A stretch of DNA of 5,565 nt from an uncultured Collinsella sp. (GCA_958437495.1 CAUBOH010000047.1:1-5565); one strand, 5' to 3'; shown: positions 1-5,565, counted from the stretch's first letter. Numbers and translations are program-made. Notes: generated by a model not told the origin, from the letters alone.

Positions 1-223
1 CCGGCTTGCTCGCCAGCTTAAAGCCCAGCACGCTCACGATATTCGAGCTGGCATCAGACAGGTTGTTCATGGCATCCGCCACGATCGAAACCGATCCCGA
101 CAGCACGCCAATTGCACCCTTCGCAGCGCATAGTGCCACATTGGCGAGAATGCACACCATGCCCGTCAACGTACCCACGCGTGCACGGTCGCCCTGCGCA
201 CGACGAACAATCCACTCGACCAT
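1..223 (-). CDS. Cation diffusion facilitator (CDF) family metal exporter, N-terminal part; runs off the left edge
   Basis: This is the start of a CDF-family transporter, a membrane protein that exports divalent metal ions in exchange for protons. I translated 74 codons from the ATG at 223; the frame stays open to the window edge. Residues 17-41 form a hydrophobic helix (TM1) that includes CILANVALCAAKGAIGVLSG. Residues 43-68 form TM2 with the family signature DAMNNLSDASSN (50-61). The expected metal-site pair in TM2 is Asn53 and Asp57 (NxxxD), where zinc members usually carry His or Asp at the first position. From what I recall, an Asn there fits manganese exporters of the MntE kind, but the substrate is inferred, not shown. 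A purine-rich GGCGG lies 6 nt before the ATG. The terminator at 303-336 separates it from the PTS gene, so it is probably its own transcription unit. Family call is firm; metal specificity is not. Confidence 0.85.
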   Translation of the reverse strand, partial: MVEWIVRRAQGDRARVGTLTGMVCILANVALCAAKGAIGVLSGSVSIVADAMNNLSDASSNIVSVLGFKLASKP

Positions 224-302
224 CTGTATCCGCCCCCACGGTACTACCTATATATCTATTGCTCAAACGGATTGTAGTGTAGCCACTTTGTCCCCCAGAT
301 AC
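224..302 (-). promoter_or_regulatory. Probable promoter and leader region of the CDF gene
   Basis: This 79-nt gap lies between the terminator of the upstream unit and the CDF start codon, so a promoter for the CDF gene is expected here. Reading the minus strand, TACAAT at 276-271 is a good -10 match but has no convincing -35 element at 16-18 nt. A second AT-rich candidate, TATATA at 254-249, also lacks a good -35. I saw no riboswitch fold; in particular nothing resembles the yybP-ykoY manganese riboswitch. The location is well supported by context, the exact elements are not. Confidence 0.3.
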
Positions 303-336
303 AAAAAAGGCCGCAACCCACACGGGCCACGGCCTT
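303..336 (-). terminator. Intrinsic (Rho-independent) terminator after the PTS EIIC gene
   Basis: On the minus strand, AAGGCCG (336-330) pairs with CGGCCTT (313-307). An inner GCCC/GGGT helix extends the stem around a GTGT loop, and a run of six T follows (308-303). The structure lies about 40 nt past the PTS stop codon and before the CDF gene. It probably ends transcription of the PTS gene and, if there is read-through, of the whole accB-to-PTS unit. Confidence 0.85.
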
Positions 337-338
337 GG

Positions 339-372
339 AATGTGACATGCGGGACCGTCCCTTTGTCGCACA
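339..372. repeat. Palindromic REP-like repeat, copy A (3' of the PTS gene)
   Basis: This imperfect inverted repeat has outer arms TGTGACA (341-347) and TGTCGCA (364-370). Its inner arms are GGGAC (351-355) and GTCCC (357-361) around one central base. The outer and inner pairs are separated by small internal bulges. It matches copy B at 1605-1636 in the same orientation, with one single-base indel and two substitutions over about 31 nt. It starts 3 nt beyond the PTS stop codon (minus strand) and sits directly before the terminator. The GGGAC/GTCCC core resembles extragenic palindromes that I recall being common in Coriobacteriia, but copy number cannot be judged from this window. Confidence 0.8.
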
Positions 373-375
373 GGT

Positions 376-1590
376 TTATGCGCTTGCCTCGGCCACGCTC
401 TTCGAGGTTTCGGGCAAATCGGCTCCCTCCCCCGTAACCTGCCCCTTCGCCGGCACCACGCCAAAGCAGTAGCTCAGCGCCGCAGACACCGCAAATGCCG
501 TGCCACCGGCAGCGCAGCACCACAGCAGGTTCGAGATGCCACCCGTGGCAAAGCCAATGACCATGAGGACATTCGTCATGCCGATGGTATAGGCCGTAAC
601 GTGGCCCACGGCCGCAACAAGGCCTCCGACGGCACCGCCAATGGCCATACACGTCAGGCACCTGCCATATTTAAAGCCGCAACCGTACAGCGCCGGCTCG
701 CTTACGCCGCCAAGCACGCCCGAAATCGAATAGCCCAGCATGAGCGCCTTCTCGTCCTTATCCGCAACGCGGAGCGACGCGCCAAAGGGCATGCCCCAAA
801 CGGCGAACGTCGCCATCGTCGCAGCGATCAGAATGCACGAATCCGTTCCCACACTCATAAACTGCGCATAGGCGAGCGATAGAACAACGTTGCTGACGCC
901 CGCGATCTTTAGGAACTCCCAGCCCGCGGCAAGCCCCATGAGCGTGAGCAGCGACACGATGCCACCGGAATTGCCAAGCATAAACATAAGCTGTCCCAAC
1001 AGCATGCCCAGATAGCTGCCCGCCGGCGCCGTAATGCACAGCGAAACCGGAACCATGACGAGCATGGTTGCAAACGGAACAAACGAAAACGCCACGGCCT
1101 TAGGGATAACGCGCTGAAAGAAACACTCCACTCGCCAGAGCACGGGCACCGAGATGAGAACCGGAATAACAGTCGTCGTGTAATCGTTAACCGGAGCGGG
1201 AAGCAGGCCATACACGGAAGTCATCGATGCCCCCGTCGTCGATGCGGCATCGACGAGCTTAAGCAGATCGGGCGCAATCAATACGCCGCCCAGCATCATG
1301 CCCAGCTGCTCCGAGCAACCGAGCTGGCGGGCGGCCGCCCAACCAAGATAAATGGGCAAAAAGTAGTAACCGACGTTATAGAGCCAACTGTAGAACAGGC
1401 GATAGATTTCGGAATCGGCAGACCACAGGCCCAGCATGCCTTCGCCCATAATGACGGCGACGGTGCGGAACAACGCCGCGCAGACAATAAACGGCAGCGC
1501 CGACATCATGCTTTTGGACAGATAGTCCACCACGGCCATAGCGTTTGATGAAACCGTCGTTGTAAACGAGGTGTTAGAACCTTGTGACAT
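376..1590 (-). CDS. PTS transporter subunit EIIC (stand-alone, distantly beta-glucoside type)
   Basis: This 404-residue polytopic membrane protein resembles the EIIC permease domain of glucose/beta-glucoside family phosphotransferase systems, which carries a sugar across the membrane while it is phosphorylated by IIB. About ten hydrophobic segments run from residue 28 to 378. The best marker is GVSEPALYG (295-303), equivalent to the conserved GITEPALYG loop with its sugar-site glutamate (Glu298). Residues 73-101 (GYYFLPIYLGWAAARQLGCS and onward) also fit the family. The usual FGIHW-type motif before the last third is not recognisable; the region reads AAGWEFLK (221-228). No IIA or IIB domain is attached and no partner is encoded in the window, so its phosphate donor and sugar are unknown. 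I chose the ATG at 1590 because GGAAAGG lies 6 nt upstream. The frame stays open back to 1890, but that part runs inside accDA and is not protein-like. Confidence 0.85.
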   Translation of the reverse strand: MSQGSNTSFTTTVSSNAMAVVDYLSKSMMSALPFIVCAALFRTVAVIMGEGMLGLWSADSEIYRLFYSWLYNVGYYFLPIYLGWAAARQLGCSEQLGMMLGGVLIAPDLLKLVDAASTTGASMTSVYGLLPAPVNDYTTTVIPVLISVPVLWRVECFFQRVIPKAVAFSFVPFATMLVMVPVSLCITAPAGSYLGMLLGQLMFMLGNSGGIVSLLTLMGLAAGWEFLKIAGVSNVVLSLAYAQFMSVGTDSCILIAATMATFAVWGMPFGASLRVADKDEKALMLGYSISGVLGGVSEPALYGCGFKYGRCLTCMAIGGAVGGLVAAVGHVTAYTIGMTNVLMVIGFATGGISNLLWCCAAGGTAFAVSAALSYCFGVVPAKGQVTGEGADLPETSKSVAEASA

Positions 1591-1596
1591 GGAACG

Positions 1597-1603
1597 CCTT
1601 TCC
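1597..1603 (-). promoter_or_regulatory. Ribosome-binding site of the PTS EIIC gene
   Basis: GGAAAGG on the minus strand, 6 nt from the ATG at 1590, fixes the start of the PTS gene. The palindromic repeat B ends only about 3 nt upstream, so its hairpin, if formed in RNA, would abut the ribosome-binding site and could affect translation. Confidence 0.7.
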
Positions 1604-1604
1604 C

Positions 1605-1636
1605 AATGTGACATGCGGGCTGTCCCTTTGTCACAT
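1605..1636. repeat. Palindromic REP-like repeat, copy B (overlaps the accDA stop codon)
   Basis: This is the second copy of the repeat at 339-372, in the same orientation. Outer arms are TGTGACA (1607-1613) and TGTCACA (1629-1635), a perfect pair here. The core is GGG (1617-1619) and CCC (1624-1626) around a four-base loop, so its inner stem is shorter than in copy A. It fills most of the 40-nt gap between accDA and the PTS gene. The TGA stop codon of accDA (1633-1631) and its last Met codon lie inside the right arm. Confidence 0.8.
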
Positions 1637-3355
1637 CGTGCGGTACCGACCGATTGCGCGGTACTTTTCGTAGCGGAGGTTTGTGAGGGTCGCGTCGTCG
1701 AGCTGCCCAAGTGTATCGAAGGCATCAAATGCCGAGGACATGACGGCACCGGCGATCTCCTCATGCGACAGGCCCCTATCGTCGACAATGCCGTCGATGA
1801 TACCGAGCGCCAACAGATCGGGGGCCGTGAGCTTAAGCGCCTCGGCGGCCTCATTCGCGCGCTCGGTATCCTTCCACAGGATCGACGCACAGGCCTCGGG
1901 GCTCACGACCGAATAGGCCGAGCTCGAGAGCATCAGGATGCGGTCGGCCACGGACAGCGCCAGCGCGCCACCAGAGCCGCCCTCGCCTGTCACCACCGAG
2001 ACAATCGGCGTCTTAAGGCCGCTCATCTCCATGAGATTCTGGGCAATCGCCTCGCCCTGGCCGCGTTCCTCGGCACCGATGCCGCAAAACGCGCCCGAGG
2101 TATCGACCAGGCACAGAACCGGTCGACCAAACTTTTCGGCCTGGCGCATCAGGCGACGCGCTTTGCGGTAGCCCTCGGGATGCGCCATGCCAAAGTTGCG
2201 GCGCATACGCTCTTTGGTCGCGGTGCCGCGCTCGATGGCGATGACCGTTACGGGGCGTCCGTCTTTCCAGCCAATGCCACCCACCACAGCGGCGTCGTCG
2301 CCAAAGTAACGGTCGCCGTGCAGCTCCACAAATCCATCCAGGCCCAGCGAGATCATCTCGCCCGCCGTGGCGCGATCTGCCAAGCGGGTCTGCTTGACAA
2401 TCTCGAGCGCGGTTTTTGGTGCCGTCGAGCGCTTAAACAAGTGTCCCAGCTTTTTGCCGCGGCGACCCGCATGCACGATCTCATGCGGTGCCCCCAGGCC
2501 GGGCGCGTGCCCTTCGTGCAGCGCCAGCAGCTCGCCTACCGTGAGCGCAATCTCGCCACGCGGAACAACGGCATCGCAAAAGCCGTGCTCCAGCAAAAAC
2601 TCGGAGCGCTGGAATCCCTTGGGCAGGCGCTTGTGCATGTTCTGCTCGATCACGCGCGGGCCGGCAAATGCCGTCAGGGCATCGGGTTCGGCCAGGATAA
2701 TGTCGCCCTCCATGGCAAAGCTCGCAGTTACGCCTCCGGTCGTGGGGTCGGTAAGCACCGTGATATACAGGCCGCCCGCCTCGCTGTGGCGCCTAACCGC
2801 CGCAGAAATCTTGGCCATCTGCATGAGCGATGTCACGCCCTCTTGCATGCGCGCACCGCCCGAAACGGTAAAGCCGACAACTGGCAATCCCAGCTCGGTC
2901 GCACGCTCAAATGTGCGACAAATCTTCTCGCCCACCACGGAACCCATCGAGCCCATCATAAAGTTGGCGTCCATAAAGAAGAGCGCCGTATCGCATCCGC
3001 AGATTTTGCCCCTGCCGCACACAACGGCATCGCGTTCGCCCGAACGCTCGCCCGCGCTCTTGAGTTTGTCGGCATAGCCGGGAAACGAGAGGAAGTCCTC
3101 CGACACCAGATTGGCATCCCATTCCTCAAACGTGCCCTCGTCGACCGTCATGCGCATGCGCGCGCGACCGCTCACGCGAAAGTGTTTGCCGCAACGAGGG
3201 CAGACCTCGAGGTTGTCGTGCAGGCGTGCCTCATCGATCACACGGCGGCACTCCGGGCACTTGATAAACACGTGGCGCGCGGGAAACTCGGCGCACGACT
3301 CGGTCATCGGCCCCTCAAGGACATTGACCGTCTTCGCTTTTCTATTCATCAGCAT
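1631..3355 (-). CDS. accDA: Acetyl-CoA carboxylase carboxyltransferase, fused beta (AccD) and alpha (AccA) subunits
   Basis: This 574-residue protein transfers the carboxyl group from carboxybiotin on AccB to acetyl-CoA, giving malonyl-CoA. The AccD half comes first: a four-cysteine zinc finger (Cys33, Cys36, Cys52, Cys55; CxxCx15CxxC), then SGGARMQEG (165-173) and TDPTTGG (202-208). After a basic linker (about 284-312) comes the AccA half, with RRNFGMAHPEGYRKA (385-399), GAEERGQ (427-433) and GEGGSGGALAL (457-467). Most bacteria encode these as two proteins. The E. coli AccA N-terminal helical region of roughly 60-70 residues is missing here. The usual TPGAYPG reads TSGAFCG (419-425). The start is uncertain: ATG 3355 and ATG 3349 overlap the end of accC, whereas ATG 3307 has the best ribosome-binding site (GAGGGG). 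All three keep the zinc finger. I kept the longest. The stop codon lies within repeat B. Function is near certain. Confidence 0.95.
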   Translation of the reverse strand: MLMNRKAKTVNVLEGPMTESCAEFPARHVFIKCPECRRVIDEARLHDNLEVCPRCGKHFRVSGRARMRMTVDEGTFEEWDANLVSEDFLSFPGYADKLKSAGERSGERDAVVCGRGKICGCDTALFFMDANFMMGSMGSVVGEKICRTFERATELGLPVVGFTVSGGARMQEGVTSLMQMAKISAAVRRHSEAGGLYITVLTDPTTGGVTASFAMEGDIILAEPDALTAFAGPRVIEQNMHKRLPKGFQRSEFLLEHGFCDAVVPRGEIALTVGELLALHEGHAPGLGAPHEIVHAGRRGKKLGHLFKRSTAPKTALEIVKQTRLADRATAGEMISLGLDGFVELHGDRYFGDDAAVVGGIGWKDGRPVTVIAIERGTATKERMRRNFGMAHPEGYRKARRLMRQAEKFGRPVLCLVDTSGAFCGIGAEERGQGEAIAQNLMEMSGLKTPIVSVVTGEGGSGGALALSVADRILMLSSSAYSVVSPEACASILWKDTERANEAAEALKLTAPDLLALGIIDGIVDDRGLSHEEIAGAVMSSAFDAFDTLGQLDDATLTNLRYEKYRAIGRYRTM

Positions 3356-4685
3356 AGAGATGCCCCATCAGATCGGTGTGATACATGCCCGACAAGAACT
3401 CGTCGTTTGTCAGTACGTCGAGCTGAAGCTCGCTGTTCTCGCTCACGCCCTCAATCACGAGCTCGCCCAGGGCCGAGCGCATCTTGCGAATGGCGCCGTC
3501 GCGCGTGGGCGCGCACACGATGAGCTTGCCGAGCATGGAGTCGTAGTACGGCGGAACGTTCGCACCGGTAAACATGGCGGAATCCCAGCGCACGCGCGGA
3601 CCGCCCGGCACACGCAACGCGGTTATCGTTCCGCATGACGGCAGAAAGTCCGGCGTTTCGGCATTGATGCGGCACTCCATGGCGTGGTTGTGCACCGGTA
3701 CGTCTTCCTGCTCAAAGGGCAGAGGCTGGCCGGCCGCCACGCGCAGCTGCCACTTGACCAAGTCGGTATCGGTCACAAACTCCGTAACCGGATGCTCCAC
3801 CTGCAAGCGCGTGTTCATTTCCATAAAGTAGAAATTGCCGTCGTCCGAATACAGGAACTCGATGGTACCGGCTCCTTCGTAGCCGACGGCACGAGCCAGG
3901 TCACGCGCCGCCTTGTGCATGCGAGCGCGAATGTCGTCGTGTCCGTCGAGGCACGGCGCGGGGCTCTCCTCGATCAGCTTTTGGTTGCGGCGCTGCACCG
4001 AGCACTCGCGCTCGCCGAGCGAAAACACATGGCCCTGCTTATCGGCCATAATCTGCACCTCGACATGGTGTGCCGGCGCGACGAACTTCTCCATGTAGCA
4101 CTCGCCGTCGCCAAAAACGGCCTCGCCCTCGGCACGCGCCTCGATGAACGCCTTTGCCGCATCTTCCACGCGCTCGACCTTGCGAATGCCGCGACCGCCA
4201 CCACCTGCACGCGCCTTAATAAGCACGGGGCAGCCGATGCGCTCGGCCTCGGCCGTCGCCTCCTCGGGGCTTTTGAGCAAATCGCAACCCGGCACGATAG
4301 GCACGCCCGCAGCGGCAGCCGTTCGACGTGCGGCGTCCTTGTCGCCCATGCTGTCGATCACCTCGGCCGAAGGACCGACAAACGCCAGGCCATACTTGTC
4401 GCAGTCGCGCACGAAGCTCGCCTTCTCGGAAAAGAAACCGTAGCCGGGATGAATTGCCCTAGCTCCCGACTTTACGGCACAGGTGAGCACGGCATCGTCG
4501 TTGAGGTAGCTCTCGGCAAGACGCGGGCCACCGATGCAATACGCCTCGTCGGCAAGCTGCACGTGTAGCGCGTCCGCATCAGCCGTGGAATAAACGGCGA
4601 CGGTCTTGATGCCCATATCGCGGCACGCGCGGATAACACGGACCGCAACTTCGCCGCGGTTGGCAATGAGCACTTTGTCGAACAT
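3342..4685 (-). CDS. accC: Biotin carboxylase subunit of acetyl-CoA carboxylase
   Basis: This 447-residue ATP-grasp enzyme carboxylates the biotin on AccB with ATP and bicarbonate; its length equals the usual AccC. The N-terminal biotin carboxylase domain opens with FDKVLIANRGEVAVRVIRAC. IHPGYGFFSE (78-87) follows, then the glycine-rich ATP-binding loop GGGGRG (161-166) after Lys157. The active-site strand EMNTRLQVEHP (289-299) contains Glu289, Asn291 and Arg293, and Arg339 matches the catalytic region arginine of E. coli AccC. The C-terminal domain carries VPPYYDSMLGKLIV. The segment before the glycine loop reads KARA rather than the KASG of E. coli, a conservative-looking variant. I chose the ATG at 4685 because AAGGAAG lies 5 nt upstream and the family N-terminus begins there; the open frame back to 4904 is antisense-like noise over fabZ. 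It starts 10 nt after the fabZ stop and overlaps accDA at its end, which suggests translational coupling. Confidence 0.97.
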   Translation of the reverse strand: MFDKVLIANRGEVAVRVIRACRDMGIKTVAVYSTADADALHVQLADEAYCIGGPRLAESYLNDDAVLTCAVKSGARAIHPGYGFFSEKASFVRDCDKYGLAFVGPSAEVIDSMGDKDAARRTAAAAGVPIVPGCDLLKSPEEATAEAERIGCPVLIKARAGGGGRGIRKVERVEDAAKAFIEARAEGEAVFGDGECYMEKFVAPAHHVEVQIMADKQGHVFSLGERECSVQRRNQKLIEESPAPCLDGHDDIRARMHKAARDLARAVGYEGAGTIEFLYSDDGNFYFMEMNTRLQVEHPVTEFVTDTDLVKWQLRVAAGQPLPFEQEDVPVHNHAMECRINAETPDFLPSCGTITALRVPGGPRVRWDSAMFTGANVPPYYDSMLGKLIVCAPTRDGAIRKMRSALGELVIEGVSENSELQLDVLTNDEFLSGMYHTDLMGHLYADE

Positions 4686-4690
4686 GGAGC

Positions 4691-4697
4691 CTTCCTT
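4691..4697 (-). promoter_or_regulatory. Ribosome-binding site of accC, overlapping the fabZ stop codon
   Basis: AAGGAAG on the minus strand lies 5 nt before the accC ATG and shares bases with the TAA stop of fabZ (4698-4696). It decides the accC start against the much longer open frame and points to coupled translation of fabZ and accC. Confidence 0.75.
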
Positions 4698-5118
4698 AAC
4701 TTTCGTGCATGAGTGCAAAAGACATATCGGCGCGGCAGCAAACCTCACCGTTGACGCTCGCGGTGCCCGTCGCAAAGCGGAACGGCCCGCGCGCACGCGT
4801 GATGGAGCACACCAGATCCACCGTGTCGCCCGGGCGCACCGGACGCTTAAAGCGCACCTTGTCCAGACTCGTGTAGAACGGCGTCGCGCCGCGCGCCTCC
4901 TCATCGCCCATCAGCAACACGCAGCAGTTCTGGGCGAGCATCTCGCACTGAATCACGCCGGGAACGACCGGGTTTCCCGGAAAATGTCCCTGCAAAAAGT
5001 ACTCGTCGCCCGTAATCGTGATCTTGCCGTGGGCCTCGTCGCCCACCAGCTCGGCTTCGTCGAGCAAAAGCATCGGCTCGCGATGCGGCAACAGCTCTTT
5101 AAGCTCTTCTTTGTTCAT
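4696..5118 (-). CDS. fabZ: 3-hydroxyacyl-[acyl-carrier-protein] dehydratase
   Basis: This 140-residue hot-dog-fold enzyme removes water from 3-hydroxyacyl-ACP to give trans-2-enoyl-ACP in type II fatty-acid elongation. The family start LLPHREPMLLLDE (9-21) is followed by the active-site segment QGHFPGNPVVPGVIQCEMLAQ (43-63), holding the catalytic His45 and Glu59. RFKRPVRPGD follows the central strand. The catalytic Glu and the short length fit FabZ rather than FabA. The start is the ATG at 5118, because AGGTGA (5129-5124) lies 5 nt upstream. A GTG at 5127 in the same frame would add three residues, but it follows the accB stop directly and would overlap the ribosome-binding site. Placement between accB and accC is typical of fab-acc operons of Gram-positive gut bacteria. 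Confidence 0.95.
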   Translation of the reverse strand: MNKEELKELLPHREPMLLLDEAELVGDEAHGKITITGDEYFLQGHFPGNPVVPGVIQCEMLAQNCCVLLMGDEEARGATPFYTSLDKVRFKRPVRPGDTVDLVCSITRARGPFRFATGTASVNGEVCCRADMSFALMHES

Positions 5119-5123
5119 GGATA

Positions 5124-5129
5124 TCACCT
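5124..5129 (-). promoter_or_regulatory. Ribosome-binding site of fabZ, overlapping the accB stop codon
   Basis: AGGTGA on the minus strand lies 5 nt from the ATG at 5118 and shares bases with the TAG stop of accB (5130-5128). It favours the ATG over the upstream GTG as the fabZ start. Confidence 0.7.
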
Positions 5130-5565
5130 ATCCGATCCTCATGAGGTAGCTGCCAAACTCCACGAGGTCGCCGTCGGCCACGCAGATCTCGAGCACCTCG
5201 CCGTCTGCCTCGGCCGTCACCTCGTTGAGAACCTTCATGGCCTCGATGATGCAGAGGGTCTCGCCGGCCTTGACCTTGGAGCCCACGTGCACAAACGGCT
5301 CGTCGCCCGGCGCCGGGGCAGCATAGAAAACGCCGACCATGGGAGCGGTCACCTCGGTGCCCTTGGGCTTCGGTGCGGCGGCAGGTGCCTGCGCGGCGGG
5401 CTCCGGTGCGGCAGGCATAGCGACAGGAGCCACTGCCGGGGCAGTCACGGCACCCGGCATAGGCATGGGCACAGCAACCGGCTGTGCGGCGCTCGCGCGC
5501 TCAAGTTCGACCGCGGTGCCATCGGGCTCCTCAACGCGCACGCGCGTGAGGCCGCGGTCCTCCAT
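5128..5565 (-). CDS. accB: Biotin carboxyl carrier protein of acetyl-CoA carboxylase, 5' end outside the window
   Basis: This protein carries the biotin that shuttles the carboxyl group between AccC and the AccDA carboxyltransferase. The visible 145 residues have three parts. The N-terminal segment includes GLTRVRVEEPDG (5-16). A flexible Ala/Pro/Val-rich linker spans about 24-69. The C-terminal biotinyl domain runs from about 70 to 145, with PMVGVFYAAPAPG (75-87) and the biotinylation motif EAMKV, biotin on Lys111. The last base of the window completes an in-frame ATG, but this is probably not the true start. In AccB proteins a helix of roughly 15-20 residues precedes the ESGLTxLxIEE stretch, and here EDRGLTRVRVEE begins at residue 2, so the Met is most likely internal. 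The gene should therefore continue beyond the right edge. The EAMK motif excludes a lipoyl domain. Confidence 0.93.
   Translation of the reverse strand: MEDRGLTRVRVEEPDGTAVELERASAAQPVAVPMPMPGAVTAPAVAPVAMPAAPEPAAQAPAAAPKPKGTEVTAPMVGVFYAAPAPGDEPFVHVGSKVKAGETLCIIEAMKVLNEVTAEADGEVLEICVADGDLVEFGSYLMRIG

Noticed and set aside
224..302. Riboswitch upstream of the CDF gene
   Set aside because: The leader is short and I could not find conserved blocks of the yybP-ykoY or other metal riboswitches.
6..464. Overlapping open frames on both strands near the left edge
   Set aside because: They cross the CDF gene, the terminator and the end of the PTS gene, and none encodes a recognisable protein. The CDF frame explains 1-223.
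339..1636. CRISPR array or insertion sequence
   Set aside because: There are only two repeat copies more than 1.2 kb apart with an EIIC gene between them. No transposase, Cas gene or regular spacers are present.
1591..1890. N-terminal extension of the PTS EIIC protein by 100 codons
   Set aside because: The extra residues are Ser/Arg/Pro-rich, lie out of frame inside accDA and cross the repeat. A good ribosome-binding site marks the ATG at 1590.
1571..3523. 650-codon open frame on the plus strand
   Set aside because: It is antisense to accDA and runs past both ends of it. Its translation is rich in Arg, His and Ala, with no recognisable domain. It reflects the codon bias of a high-GC gene on the other strand.
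3684..4568. 294-codon open frame on the plus strand
   Set aside because: It is antisense to accC, is low in recognisable structure and has no supporting family features. It is a shadow of the real gene.
4686..4904. N-terminal extension of AccC by 73 codons
   Set aside because: The extension is Arg/Ala-rich and overlaps fabZ in another frame. The AccC family N-terminus and AAGGAAG define the ATG at 4685.
5119..5127. GTG at 5127 as the fabZ start
   Set aside because: It directly follows the accB stop and its codon overlaps the AGGTGA that serves the ATG at 5118. The three extra residues match nothing in the family.

Overview
The window reads as chromosomal DNA from a high-GC, gut-type actinobacterium. 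A Coriobacteriia member, most likely Collinsella-like, is my best guess. The basis is the base composition, the accB-fabZ-accC-accDA gene order, the Clostridia-like sequence details and the short GGGAC/GTCCC palindromic repeats. This is inference from gene content; no taxonomic marker is present. All recognised genes lie on the minus strand, so biological order runs from right to left.

Positions 5565 to 1631 hold the distal part of a type II fatty-acid synthesis operon. It comprises accB (biotin carboxyl carrier protein, missing its true N-terminus at the window edge), fabZ (3-hydroxyacyl-ACP dehydratase), accC (biotin carboxylase) and one long gene joining the acetyl-CoA carboxylase beta (AccD) and alpha (AccA) carboxyltransferase subunits in a single polypeptide. 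The genes are very tightly packed: the fabZ ribosome-binding site overlaps the accB stop, the accC ribosome-binding site overlaps the fabZ stop, and accC and accDA overlap. Together they carboxylate biotin on AccB, transfer the carboxyl group to acetyl-CoA to make malonyl-CoA, and supply the dehydration step of elongation.

Positions 1590 to 376 hold a stand-alone membrane EIIC component of a sugar phosphotransferase system, distantly of the beta-glucoside type, with no IIA or IIB domain. It is bracketed by two nearly identical palindromic repeats of about 31 nt in the same orientation. One sits on the accDA stop codon and abuts the PTS ribosome-binding site; the other follows the PTS stop directly. 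A good intrinsic terminator at 303-336 closes the transcription unit.

Positions 302 to 224 are a short intergenic region that probably carries the promoter of the last gene. Positions 223 to 1 are the first 74 codons of a cation diffusion facilitator metal exporter that runs off the left edge.

The enzymology is ordinary. The parts worth a second look are the beta-alpha carboxyltransferase fusion with loss of the AccA N-terminal region, the repeat pair that frames the PTS gene as a possible removable cassette, and the orphan EIIC itself. I found no sign of a new defence, mobile or RNA-guided system.
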